From Terfezia claveryi (taxonomy: Eukaryota; Ascomycota; Pezizomycetes; Pezizales; Pezizaceae), in the NCBI GenBank assembly GCA_015179025.1, contig WHUX01000118.1:62001-126000 (forward strand): a stretch of 64,000 nucleotides of DNA, in the 5' to 3' direction. Both the position numbers and the translations under genes were made by a program. This document shows positions 34,510 through 46,200 of this stretch, piece after piece. Below the pieces are notes generated by a model. It saw only the letters and a list, made by a program, of their open reading frames with translations. It searched no databases and was not told the origin of the DNA. How positions within the stretch are numbered: position 1 is the first letter of the stretch; each line of letters begins with the position of its first letter.

Positions 34510-34725
34510 AGAAGAAGAGAAAAGGAAACAGACAGAGGGAAATGGTGTAGCCTCGAAAACTTCCTCTCCCTCCTTTCTCCACTCCGCTTTGTCTAGTTCC
34601 GCCTATGTTCCTGTTTCCTAAGAGGAGGGCTCTTTCTCGTTCGATGTGATGCGCGTTCTCCGTCGGATGTTGGCATGCACATGTTGTGTCGTCCACTTCG
34701 CCGATGTGGTATAGCCAGAACCCCG
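34510..34725 (-). pseudogene. LINE ORF2 C-terminal relic
   Basis: Minus-strand translation contains WLYHIGEVDDTTCACQHPTE and NAHHI, then ERERALLLGN and GVEKGGRGSF, parallel to the region at 33090-33300 (CSCGHPTEDARHI...GKGALLLGS). One Cys of the terminal motif is lost. No 3' UTR follows. Confidence 0.6.
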
Positions 34726-34959
34726 GTTCAATGGAAACAAGGTTACAAGCATGAAATAGAAGGTGTAAGAAATTTCTGATATGAACTAGACAACCATAGA
34801 GTTCGATAATAAACATTCCATTGCAACGAGATTAATCTACTAGAATTCCCAAATAAGCGAGTACTCAACTAGGACTTCTGGGATGCAAGACACACGTGCT
34901 GAGTCAGGGTCATGTTGAGCCGTACGTGTACATGAGTCAGCAATGTGAGTTTTGCCAAT

Positions 34960-35075
34960 TTTTTTTTTTTTTAAAAAGTTTTAAAAAATACTCATTACTC
35001 ATAGGATCCGACCATGGTGGGCCGCGGGTGGATTCAGGATAGGGAAAATTAATCTGCCAGGTCTAAATTTTCGTG
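34960..35075 (-). mobile_element. LINE 3'-end stub
   Basis: A T-run then aatactcattactcatagga and the ctgccaggtct end, all reverse complement of the 3' terminus. The sequence ttgccaat occurs on both sides (about 34952 and 35078) and may be a short target duplication. Confidence 0.6.
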
Positions 35076-35139
35076 GGTTGCCAATACAGAACAGCCTTAA
35101 GGCTCCGTAACAGCGGCCATGCCCTTTAGGATTCTTCTT

Positions 35140-37640
35140 GAGTTGGTTGTGTTGTCGATTCCCGCGGCTGCCAAAACTTCATCTTTTCTCTCATCCCCTT
35201 TTGAATTTCTCCTTCCCTCACATTCCTGCATCGCACTGAGCATGCGCAGGTTTGAACATCATCGGCTGACCATTCTTCTTTCCTGGAACATATCCCTTAC
35301 TGTCACACTCTGTAGCTCTCTCTTTCGATGCTGGTATATCTAACATTATGGCACTTGAATTTGACTTTATCTCGTCCATATTCGTCTCCTTCGATTTGAG
35401 TGCCTTTCTAACCCATTCTTCCTGCCACTCCTTTACCCGACCATCTTCTCCTATCACTGGGAACGGCACTTGAATTCCAGGCTCTGTCCCTTCCTGTCCC
35501 AAGCATAACGCAGCTCATCGAAAAGGAACTTCTCCTCGCTCGATTGACTTTTGCAAAGCCTTACATTCATCTCGTAGGTGCGCGCGCCCTCCTTCCGGAT
35601 GTGGTTCTAAAGTTCACAGCTTGCCAGGGACGTGCTCAATAGTAGTGGCGGCTCAACTTCTGGCTTAAAGACGCTTTTTCTCAGTGAAGTCGAATGCAAT
35701 ACCCGCCTCTCTATTAAAGAGAACTTCAACCTTGCCTTGGGCGAGATTATCCTGCCGATTTTCAACTTGCTAATCCGCTCAGGTATTAACCTTTTCCTTC
35801 TCTCGATACTAGACAATTTAGGTATGATCCAAAGGTATTTAGTCACATTGGATGGCTGTCTAAGAAACTGTTGTTTCCAGTCCTCCGATTCTTCCTTATG
35901 AGGTATATTCTCAGGTTGAATTTGATCCCTAAACAGATCCCATATACTTACCTTCCTCCCTTCCCTTTCCTTTTCTTCCTTCTTTCGTTCCTCCCACCCC
36001 CGGCCTAACCAAGAGGTCAATGATTTCCGGAGCATTCATTGACAATCCTCATTTCCCTCCAAGCTCATGAATCTCGCCTCGTTCCTCCCACACCCGGCTT
36101 TACCAAGAGGTCAATGATTTCCGGAGCATTCATTGACAATCCCCATTTCCCTCCAAGCTCATGAATCTCGCCTCGTTCCTGTTCCTTCCATGGTTCACAG
36201 GGACAGCACAGAACATCACTTCTTCCCCTTTTATTCCCGTAACCGTGATATAGCAATTGCCGTCCTCACGGTTGTCCTCCTTCATTCTAAACGATCTAAC
36301 CCAGGGCCTTCCCAGAATCACTTCTCGTGTTAGGTTGGCCATCACAAAGAACCGTCTACAGGTAATGACTCCTCCTATGGTAACAGTCACCTTGTGACAG
36401 ACCCCAACCACCCATTGCTATGTCCCGTTTCCCCTCCAACCGACCAATTCACCTTGACATCAATCGGGATATCGTAGTCCCGAACGACATCTTCTCTCAC
36501 CAAGTTCAGTTCAGACCCCCCATCTATTAGCATTTCTATTATCTCCTCCACAATATCAATCAGGGCTGCCACACATATTGGGTACGCTGCCGCATAGCGC
36601 TCCCTGTCCGCCTCATTTCGGTAAATTCGTGGTACTACCGCGTCCATCCTCTTTTCTAAGCGGCGCTGAACCTCAGTGATTCTCGGAACTCTCTTTATAC
36701 CCGTACAGTTGCACTAACTCCAGACCCGCGGTTGCCAGGATTTCAATATTCAATCTCCCCCCACTCCTTTCTTTTATAGAGATTTTGACCTTCTAGCACC
36801 TGCTTCAATGATTCCGACACTTGCGTAACGCATCTTGTCATAGCGCCTACGCGAGGGTTATTTCCTTCCAGCATTCTCGGAGTTCTTCCTTTTTCAGCCT
36901 TAGGGTAAATGTATCCCCACCAGACTTCGTATCCTAGGTTTCTTGATTCCATGTCAGAATCTTCGGGGTTTGTTTCCGATCTTTTATCTGAAATTCCTCC
37001 GTTCGCTTTCAAACAGGCCTTCATCTACCTAGCCTCACTTCTGTTTCGCTCATAGTGGGAAGGTGATGAGCAGAATGTTATAGCATTCCCTCGTTCATCG
37101 TGTAGCAGCTTCCATCATTCCTGTTGTCATGCTTGGCTCAAACCATCCGCTTCTATGGCCTCCCCAAAATCACGTCCTAGGAGAGATTATCCATCAAGAA
37201 GAACCTGCATCTTGCTGCTATTGCGCCAATTGCTACATCAACATCATGGCAGATCCCGTAAGCCTTCGTTCCCTAGTTGCTTGCCGCACCAATCTACAGT
37301 TCATTCAATCGGCAATTCCAGCTCTTCAAATACAGTCTCGCTGATTAAACAAAGCTCAGCTCCCGAATCAATGAACATCTCGTATTCCGTGTCCTCGACA
37401 TTTGGGTTATGCACATCCATATAATTTTCAAAATGCCTCTTTCCATCCAATGGTAAAGGTCATTGCATCAGGCTCATCTTCCTTCTCTTTTATTGGGAGT
37501 ACCCTTCTTACGCCGAACCACTGCTGAATCATTTCGGGGGAGATTGATAAGAGTTCTCGGACTGTGACCCCTGGAACGGTTGCATCCAACGTTATCTTGC
37601 TTAAGTCCTTAGAGATTCATGCCTCTGGAAACTGATGAAA
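35140..37640 (-). mobile_element. Ty3/gypsy retrotransposon relic (protease and start of pol)
   Basis: On the minus strand, from right to left: a protease segment at 37420-37301 with YEMFIDSGAELCLISE; a second protease-like segment at 36647-36387 with EMLIDGGSELNLVREDVVR; then the CRRFFVMANL and VILGRPW motifs (36340-36290) that follow the protease in gypsy polyproteins; then a pol linker at 36035-35607 (RLIPERISKLKIG, KPEVEPPLLLST). Many stops and frameshifts are present. Reverse transcriptase and integrase are not readable. Two protease-like segments suggest two overlapping copies or one duplicated relic. Confidence 0.7.
35985..36172. repeat. 94-bp tandem duplication inside the gypsy relic
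   Basis: Two adjacent 94-bp units (35985-36078 and 36079-36172) share tcgttcctcccac, gaggtcaatgatttccggag and ccctccaagctcatgaatct with only a few differences. The duplication is out of frame with the protease reading and probably arose after the element died. Confidence 0.85.
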
Positions 37641-38337
37641 AACTGTGGCACTGGTGAGGGCGCTTGCCCCTTAGGTCAGTGACAGGGAAATCGCCCACTT
37701 TTAAGAAAAAAAGGTCGAAACTTTCACCCTCCAAAAATTTGTAATTTCGCTCGATGGTTAATAAAAATTAAATTAACGTGTTCGCGCGCTGAACAAGATA
37801 AAGTCAAAACTGATGTTGGAAGTGTCCTGGTTTTGAGTTCTTGTAATTACTCAGTCCTTGGAAGTTGTTGTCGGTGACCGGCAATTTGGATGGCTAGGAG
37901 TTTGCTTTGACTTCTATTGGATTCTTTTGGTTGGGTATTTTTTTCTCGTGATCCTCCTCCATTGGCGGGGGCGTCTCTGGCTAGAGCGGTGGTTATTGTT
38001 CGTGAGCCTCCGTGAGCTGCGTTCGTAATTGGGTTACGTTTCGTTGATAGATATTGACATGAGTCGGTGCTCTAGTGCACTGAATGTGGTAACGACAGAG
38101 CTCACGTGAGTTAGTGCCGCAATAGAAGTTTGGAGATATGGTGCACTCGATTGATCTGGTAACTCAATTGATCTGGTGCACTCGCTACATTGCTCGGGTC
38201 GACATGGTCGACATTCGACAGGTTGATCAATTGGTAGGTAGGTAGATTTGTCGAATGTAGAGGATGGCGCAGATCAAGTAAGTACTGTAATGTAACGAAG
38301 CTGTACTGTGATGTTAGGGCGGATCGCTAGGTCACCA

Positions 38338-38900
38338 ATACAATAGTCGCAAATAGGATATACGACCGAAGGGCACGGTTTGTGGTTACTGTGCCTTGGT
38401 TTGGCAGTGATGTAGTGAGGACCTGGAGGAGAACTCGAGTGTCATTCACGAGGACGTCCGTCCGTGATATCCATGAGTGCTTGAACGGCTTGCCAAAGAA
38501 TAAGCAGTGGGGCAACTTCTGGTGGAAGTGTCATGAGGGACATCGCAACGTAGTGAATGAACTAGGGCTGATAGGGTTCCAGGGAGGAACATATTGTATT
38601 AGACTGGGCTAAGATAGAAGACATTACGTGAAGAGAGCAAGTATATGAGATTGGGGATTCAGGAATCCTTTTATAGAAATCCCTCTCAAGGTCTGAGTTT
38701 ACACACGTAGGGATCCTCTGCAGATTAACCTCTGCTAGCGGTGCCCTAGTGCTAACGGTGCTCTGGTGCTATCACTTTAATGGCTCGTCTATCCATACGT
38801 TCATGTGAATAACTCATGTGAATAACTCACTCCTACTAGTAGCCGATAGCCTATTCCTCCCCTTAAAAAATCCCGATCTTAAGTATATTAGTTCATTTTC
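38338..38900 (-). other. Candidate gypsy LTR and leader (tentative)
   Basis: Read on the minus strand, a TATA-like ctataaaagg (about 38670) lies ~340 bp before ttggtgacctagcgatccgc (about 38335), which resembles the primer-binding start after fungal gypsy LTRs. It lies upstream of the gypsy relic in the same orientation. I could not define TG...CA ends or find a partner LTR. 37640-38337 between them holds no readable coding motif. Confidence 0.3.
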
Positions 38901-39671
38901 ACTTGATTCTTACGTCATAGATTTGCGTGTACACCTGCCCAAATATGAGCCAGATTCCTCGTTGTTGGCAGGATGATCTGGAACACATACCATGCCTATT
39001 AGATGCGCCGTAACAGTTCAGGGTGCCAACCAGACTATTCAGTATCATTTCCCAGGAGATCTACTCGCTTAATTTTCCTGTTAGAGGAGTGAGCTATGTT
39101 GTTTTTGGCGGATTGCAGGCGTCAACATGGAGTTGGACGAGCTCCTAAAGAAGTATACTAACTTGGTATCATCGTTTAAAGAGGGAAGGTTGTTTGACAG
39201 CATTTAATACCACCTTCATAAAGTAAGTCCTCCCCGAATATATACTTACACAGTTAGCCATTAATTGCTCCCACATGGGCTACCTAGAAAATTTCTTAAA
39301 TGCTATTGTATAACCTCTAGTTATCAATTCGCCGCTATCCCAGGGCACCTTCGCAGAAGACATGAAAAGCAAAGCAGCCTAGTAGCAATTATGCAAGTCC
39401 TCCATTCAAATAGCATATCAGCAGCAATGATGAGTGATAAGAAAGATCAAATGCTCAGTCTTTTTTTTAACCCATACATGTAACTTACTCTCGCATTCAT
39501 CCCAACCCAAGTTGGGACATAAGCATAACCCACCACTGTGGTCTGAATTTTTTTACAAAAAAGGAAGAAAAAAAGAAAAAAAGAAAAAAAAAAAAGACCA
39601 TTATGGTCTGAGAGTTTTCATACACCCAAAGTTTGCAAGAATTGGGTATATAAATCCTGCACATAGATTAG

Positions 39672-39970
39672 GGGAGGAAACAGAGCAGTATTACAGAAGT
39701 TAGCGAGCGAATACGAAACCTCCCACCTGAATCGTTTGCTCCAAACACCAAAACTTCCGAGCTCGTTAATCTTACATGCGCCAGCATTGATGCCGCAGAA
39801 CGTGGACGGTTCAGGCTACAGACGGTTCAACGTGATCTCCCTTAGATATATATGGCTGAGCCTTGTGCTAGACTCAGCCCAACAAATGATACGGAAATCA
39901 TTATCACACTCCTCGATAACGCGCAAATGTCTTCCAACAAAACAATAAAGGCGAAACACCTCTGTATTTG
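39672..39970 (+). pseudogene. Frameshifted coding remnant, unidentified
   Basis: Frame 39672-39842 reads ITEVSERIRNLPPESFAPNT, KTSELVNLTCASIDAAERG and ends at TAG 39843. A second frame from ATG 39853 continues with ARLSPTNDTEIIITLLDNAQ to a stop near 39970. The composition looks coding, but I do not recognise the family. Confidence 0.35.
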
Positions 39971-39999
39971 ACACCACCAGGTGCCGGATGAGGATTATT

Positions 40000-41900
40000 G
40001 GTGGATTACAACACTAATATGCAACCACATCGAGAAAAACAATCTCACAAACATGGCAGGTTCAAGATGACGTAATATGGAGGCTTCCAGTAGATATTTG
40101 GATCGAAAATTTAAATTAAAACCTTTTTCCCTCTCCACGCAGCTGAGGTTTAACATTACACATTTATATTATCAGGGGGACGATGTAATGACTTCTTAAG
40201 AACTTGAGAAGTGATGGGCTCCCTTGATCATAAACTTTAGGCTTAGATTATTTTAGGACTATATCCTGTTAGTACATTGTATGAATGAACTGGCAGGAGT
40301 GCTAGATGCAATATTTTGATCTTCAACTCTGATCTGATGAACAAATACACCCTTTAAATATATATGCATGCAATATATATGTTCTAGTTCCGGTATTGAC
40401 CAGTCTATGCCGGAGCGGACTGAATTCCACAACAGACAAGAACAATTATATCTGTTCCGACCCAGTCACGACAGACGTGTATTTCCTGTTCAATTCATGA
40501 ATAGACCGGTTTATTTATGACTGACCTTACCAATTGAAGAGTGAATTGTTCAATTATTATCATCTAACTTAATATACAACGGTGACCCTTATTTATTCCA
40601 CATCGCCTTCTTGTTCACCCTCTTCCTCTAATATCGCTCTTCCATCTGGTATCGGTCCCCCCTTATCCATAGAACCCCCGCTCACTATATTGCAGCAAAT
40701 TGCATTACCTGTACCTCGTGTCATGGCAGTGAATTGTGGAGGTGCGAGCTGCCTTGAAACAGCTGCCCAAGTTGTTTGTGCAGTATGTAGGAATGTGCCG
40801 TGTGTAGGAAACCTCGTCTGCGCCGTGGGATTTGCCTTTGTTTAGATATTCTTTGCTTGTCCCTCTACTTTCCCATTTTTTGAATACCCGCCTTTTATCC
40901 ACATCTCCAAATTATGCCCCACCGAGTGGAGTTGTTCAACTCCACTTCTTATTCCCCGGACTCACATTGACCCTTCTAGCTTCACTGGCCGGTCTAGTCC
41001 ATTTTATGTTGTTGTAAAGCAATTCATGAAAAGTCCTCTGTCGTAACTAGGTTGGAACATATCTATATGTGTATCTATATATAGTTTATATGCAGTATGA
41101 AGTTTCTAGCCCTAACTAGGCCCACATTCGGGAAACAGGTACGTGCCTCCTAAGAATACTGAGCACTTATTTTCTGTTGTTCGAACCTAACTCTGTAAGA
41201 TGTCCAATGCACCCCACCCCCTAAGTTGACTATTCGACTCACAGATTAGTTAATCGACCTATTGTGGAGTACTTCCAGGATATTCACTGAGATATATTAG
41301 ACTTTCAAGTACTGATAAGTAGCTGTACCAGACAAAAGTAGCTACAGTGTTAAATTTGAATCTACCCGCATGGCTCGTCATACTGCCTCGAAGAGTTCTC
41401 TTTTTTTTATCTAAAAAAAGATCCAATGAGTCTCAAGCCACAGGAACAACAGCCCGCTGAGGGTTACCAGAGTGTACTATTTCTCCTCCAAGACTTTCCG
41501 GAGTACGTAGTCTTCCTTCAGGTCAGTGATTCTCATATCATGTCCTTAGGTCGATCGTGGGTATAGAACTTTTTTAAAAAAAAAAAACTCCCCCATTAAC
41601 TACCTTCCGCTCCCTCTTCTATCATACATGGTACATTGTATCCTATTTTTCCACATATTGTACCAATAATGCGATGTATAGCCATTAATCACGGTTTTCA
41701 AACTCCTGAGCCAAATGGATGAATCTCTAAGAATGGAGCTTTGCTCTGTCCTACTAAGCGGCTTTGTATATGCGTTTCTTACCTTGGTGGGCTCCCATTT
41801 ACAGCTACAGACATTATCCACCGGGGCAGAGTAAGTTAAACTCCTCTAAGGTTTTGCGTAGCATATACTTCTTAGTATACTTCATGACACAGACCACCAG
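40000..41900. other. No recognisable gene
   Basis: Several open frames of 60-90 codons occur on both strands; none shows a domain, splice pattern or repeat. Confidence 0.4.
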
Positions 41901-41905
41901 CATGT

Positions 41906-41989
41906 GGTTGAATGGTGTAACGGTAGCACATAGGATTTTGAACATAAAAAGATCTTCCTGCGACCTGGGTTCGACTCCCAGTTCGACCT
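41906..41989 (+). tRNA. tRNA-Gln (anticodon TTG) with a 13-nt intron
   Basis: A complete cloverleaf can be drawn. The acceptor stem GGTTGAA/TTCGACC has 7 pairs, one G-U. The D stem is GTGT/GCAC. The anticodon stem TAGGA/TCCTG pairs once the 13-nt acataaaaagatc (41942-41954) is removed, and the T stem CTGGG/CCCAG closes a TTCGACT loop. The anticodon TTG is at 41938-41940 and the intron lies one base 3' of it plus one, the standard eukaryotic position. The spliced tRNA is 71 nt with discriminator T. Internal A box (TGGTGTAACGG, 41913) and B box (GGTTCGACTCC, 41968) are present. A T-run terminator follows. Confidence 0.9.
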
Positions 41990-41997
41990 GCACAGTG

Positions 41998-42003
41998 TTT
42001 TTT
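41998..42003 (+). terminator. RNA polymerase III T-run
   Basis: Six T residues, nine bases after the tRNA 3' end, followed by CTTTT: the usual Pol III stop. Confidence 0.85.
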
Positions 42004-42539
42004 CTTTTGCACATCTACCTACTGGCTGTATAAGAAAGCGTTTTCCTCTCAAAAAGTCAATCTCATCCTTTTAAAGCTTGACAACGGTCTCTAGCGATTC
42101 AATCAGGTAATAAGGCACTTCTACCTCTAGCTATTAACTTTAGTCTGAATTGAGCGAACAGAAGAATCAGTAGTGTAGTTACTAGGGCTGTCTTGTGTCC
42201 TCTGAGGGTAACGCATAAAGAACATGGGTTCATGTATTTCAGTCTCTGGGTTGTCAATATATTCCATTCCCAGCCTACCATGTTACAGATCCAATGAACA
42301 GCTTCATAATATATATATGAATATATGTTCTTGAATATGACAGCAACTTTGTGGGCGAACAACTTGGAAGTCAGGCATTCTAAATTACTATACATACGCG
42401 CGTCATTTATATATTGGCCATCTCTTCTTTCGTATTTCTCTGATTCAAATGGAATTCCAAAAGCTTATGGGCTTACTAGATGAAACTCTATAATGTGCAT
42501 TGGTTAGACTGCCTCAGTTCGGAGTTGTTTTCCTCGGGT

Positions 42540-43225
42540 CAGGAGCTTGGGTTGGAGCCATGTCACCTTACCAACGAACCACAACCCATGAAGGCATACG
42601 AATGATGCGTAAAAAAACATTGCCGGAACGACCGCACCCACCTTCCAAACATCCATTATGGAACGGACATGCTTATCCGCCTACATATGGATGCGAACAG
42701 ACAAGGCCCCCTAGAAGCTGGCTGTCCCCCATGGGAAAAACAGAGTCAGTCAGTTTCCTACATTGCGGATGTCCGTCAGCGGACGGGTACCACATCACCT
42801 TTGACTGTCCCGCCGCCGCATGATCGGTGACTTCACCTCTTGGGGGGTCCTTGATCAACCAATTCGGAAAGAGGGGAAGACATGTGTCTGGTTGGCACAA
42901 GCTTCTCGTAGAGAGAGGTCAGTAGGACGCAGTTGAAACCTTTCTCTCTTATCTATACACCCATTCGTAGGGAGCGCTCCCGTTTTTTTTTCTCTCTCTG
43001 TTTCCACCGTTCTCCCTTTATCGACAACCATGTGTTTATGATATTTTAGTCAGCTTGTGCGATATATATTCCTGTCTCCACGATTTCCATTTGTCAACCA
43101 CCAAAAAAAAAAAAAAAAAATTCCACTGGCGGACAGATTAACTTATCAAGCTCTTTAATCCATCCGGCTTCTGGGTAACTCGTCATGGCTCCTTATTGGG
43201 CTGCATACAAGTATTGAGTTTAATA
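42540..43225 (+). mobile_element. LINE ORF2 C-terminus plus 3' UTR (5'-truncated)
   Basis: TTTHEGIRMMRKKTLPE (42570-42620) matches the TATHGGVRAA region of the copy at 32865. SWLSPMGKTESVSFLHCGCP, then SADGYHITFDCP (to about 42810), matches 16150-16290 almost word for word, with the conserved Cys codon intact here. The 3' UTR ends with ggcggacagattaacttatc (43131), gggtaactcgtcatggctcc and agtattgagttt near 43220; an A-run at 43103-43120 lies inside the UTR. Confidence 0.7.
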
Positions 43226-43229
43226 TAGA

Positions 43230-46200
43230 TATAAAATCAGGTCAGGGATTGATAACTCGGAAGTATGCATATTCCTACGAAGCCTCACAGCTGCGCTAGG
43301 CCACCTAAGAATGGTGAAGGGAGCTAAATAAACACAGGCGTACTGTCCAACTTCAGAGTATCAGAGTACACACCAAATTTAGCTATTAGGCCGTTCTTAA
43401 TGAGGGGCTAGATTATCTAGCCAAGCTTGTGCTGGTACTGAACACAGAGTGGTTGATATAGGCTACTGGGGCTAACTTTTGTGATAACTGAATACATGAG
43501 ACCCATACACATGTAGGATTTGCCTACGTTTGGCGTTCCTGAATAAAGGACCTATGAAGGACTGAAAGCTATATATGCTAAAGGTCCTTTCACCTCGATC
43601 CTAACTATACAATGAATTTTAAACTTCCCCGTTTCGTTCTTATACGATCAAGTACCTAAGGCGCTTCCGGTTCACTACATGGCCAATATATTGATCACCC
43701 ATCTGAATGCTTGTGGAGAACACCCGGTGATCGTTACAAGCCACGGGAACTGAAGCCACACTCGGCTCTACATAGTCCGTACGCTAGAACAATCTTGGGA
43801 AACCATCAATTGCTAGACTTAATAGATAAAATCACGTGGATTGAAAAAGGTTCCAATCCGCCGATTGGGGCGGATCTTATGTCCAGATTATATCTATCAC
43901 GAGCTCATTTGTCAAAACGACAATGCCCCACCCATACCATTTTCTCTGGGCGTGAAGAAATTTTCGGGATAATGTTAATGTGTCGATCAGGCAGCAGCAG
44001 GCTTCATATACATGGAGGAACATAACCAACGTGGATGCTGGATCCGCTGTACCTGGTACCTGACTCATGATTGTAAGCCTCTCATTTTTTTTTTTCGCCC
44101 GGTACTATACCTTTCGGAGTGGCTCTTACCTAGAGCAACTTAGAGAACATATTTCCTAACGGTAGGGTGTGCAGTCGGTTAGACCGTAGTGCTTGGGCAA
44201 GTTGAGTTATCAGATTTAGTAAGTCTAGTATGCATGACGATTCTGAACTTTCTCAATATGGCGATTCGTAATCTGGCGCCAGAATAGGCAATTCGATGAA
44301 ACTTTCATGTTAGGATATAGCTATCTCAATTAGTTTACCGAACCACCGCATACTTTTGCCAATTACATAGATACCATGGAATTGTACTGTGACTTGACTC
44401 ACAATGTGTACCTAAGGAAGTAATAATCATCTTTTTCCATAACCTTTTACCCCATCGCTAGGAACACTTGACAATGGATGACCGTTGAACCCCTATAAGA
44501 ATTCATGCAGTAGGTGTAGCCCCAAGTTAAAATAAGCATTATTTGCTTATTGCTTATTCAATTGGGCCATAATTTGGAAGGCTAGTGTTCCAGTACATAT
44601 CCTCTATGCAGAACCATGAGGTTTCGGGAAGGAGTCACCTATATTATTATATGGCAAGTCAGGGATACCGAATTTGCCGATTTTGTAACCCTCGATTTGC
44701 CGAACCCCACGCCCGTATCAAACCGAGTAGGCACCTAGCTAACTCCATATGTCGTGCTATTGTAGCTTTGCTGTTGCGGAAGGGAACCCAGTCCCATGGA
44801 TGCACTGCACCGGGACCGGGAGGGAACAGGCATCGGTACCATGTGGTGGTACTATACATCTAACCGCTGACTCGAGCCTAGTTGTAGCGGGATATGTAGT
44901 TCTGTTCTCGTCGGATTGCTTTACCGGGTTTCGACAGGCCCAGGCCTTGGGACTGGCAAACCAGAGTATAGGACCGGGTCCATAGAACATCTACAGCAAA
45001 CACCTGAGTATCAGCATAGATCATAACACATAGTAAACTGCCATCACATTATTCAAATCGTACAGACATCATCTTGCATGTTTCAATTGAGTAGATACTT
45101 TTTAAACTCCCAAGGTTATATTAACTTTGAGAGCCGGCAGTGCCGTCATTGCTTATGCCCAACTCCATTCAATGCTTAACATAGAAATTTGCGAAAACCT
45201 CCTGTGCATGTGGGTCGAACGAGGCACAGGCTTACGGTACCTAGTGTCTAATTATTATTACTTTTGAGATAATTTCGACTGTCCAACGAGCAGGACAAAG
45301 TTGAAGTACACAGATGGTGCGGATAACATAATTTCATACAGGGGAACTTGTGAAACTCTACATGTCTATAAACCGACGGGCAATATGGTTACTTAAACGA
45401 GTGCTATTGAGAGAGGTATGCATATCGACCAATAGGGAATGGGCAAGACGGTTTAGGTAGTTTTTTGAGTGATACCATTACGGAGTACACGGGCCAACCA
45501 ATTGCAGCCTGGGATAATTCCTTGTCCACAGTAGGGGGAAAAGTCACTGAACATATGTAAGCTCTCAACTCAAGATCTTAGGGTGAATTTTTCCCTCTTT
45601 AACAGTATAACGCTTGGCCCACTGTCTCATGTTCGGTCACAAGTATGCTCAAAGTAATGTAGATACTAAAGGATGTACATACCTATCTATACAACTGCGG
45701 ACGTGCAGCCGGCCAAGCCTCCAGCGCAGGATCGTTTCACAATAATAAAATGTTACTTCAGACCACTGAACATGAGACTGGTGGGTTCCTAGCGTGTTAC
45801 CATCCCCGCTGGAGATTTTATTCGAGACGCACAATCAGGTTGTACTAGTATAGTAGGTACATATGCAACCAGGTACTTTATCTTCCTGGGCATGCATGTG
45901 TGCAGCACACGGGATCGGATGATGAGCAGGCTAGGAGGTAAGTAAGGGCAGATGGGCGGATGCAGGAAAGGCCCTGACAACGCCACGGTCACGATATCTC
46001 CCAGTACCTATTGGTACTCATCTCTCAAAACCAATTAAATATAAACAACAGGCACACGGACATCTAAAATCTCTATCGGACATTGATTGGTTCCTTTTTT
46101 ACGTCACGAAGGGCTGTACAGTACACTAGGTACATGTTGCTTGCAAAGGAGGTCGAAGTCAGTGCGAGCATGTGATTAATGTTACTTAAAGAGATCTGCC

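Noticed and set aside
40582..40845. 87-codon frame with several Cys residues (CGGASCLETAAQVVCAVC)
   Set aside because: No domain match, no splice context, and similar-length frames occur by chance throughout this interval.
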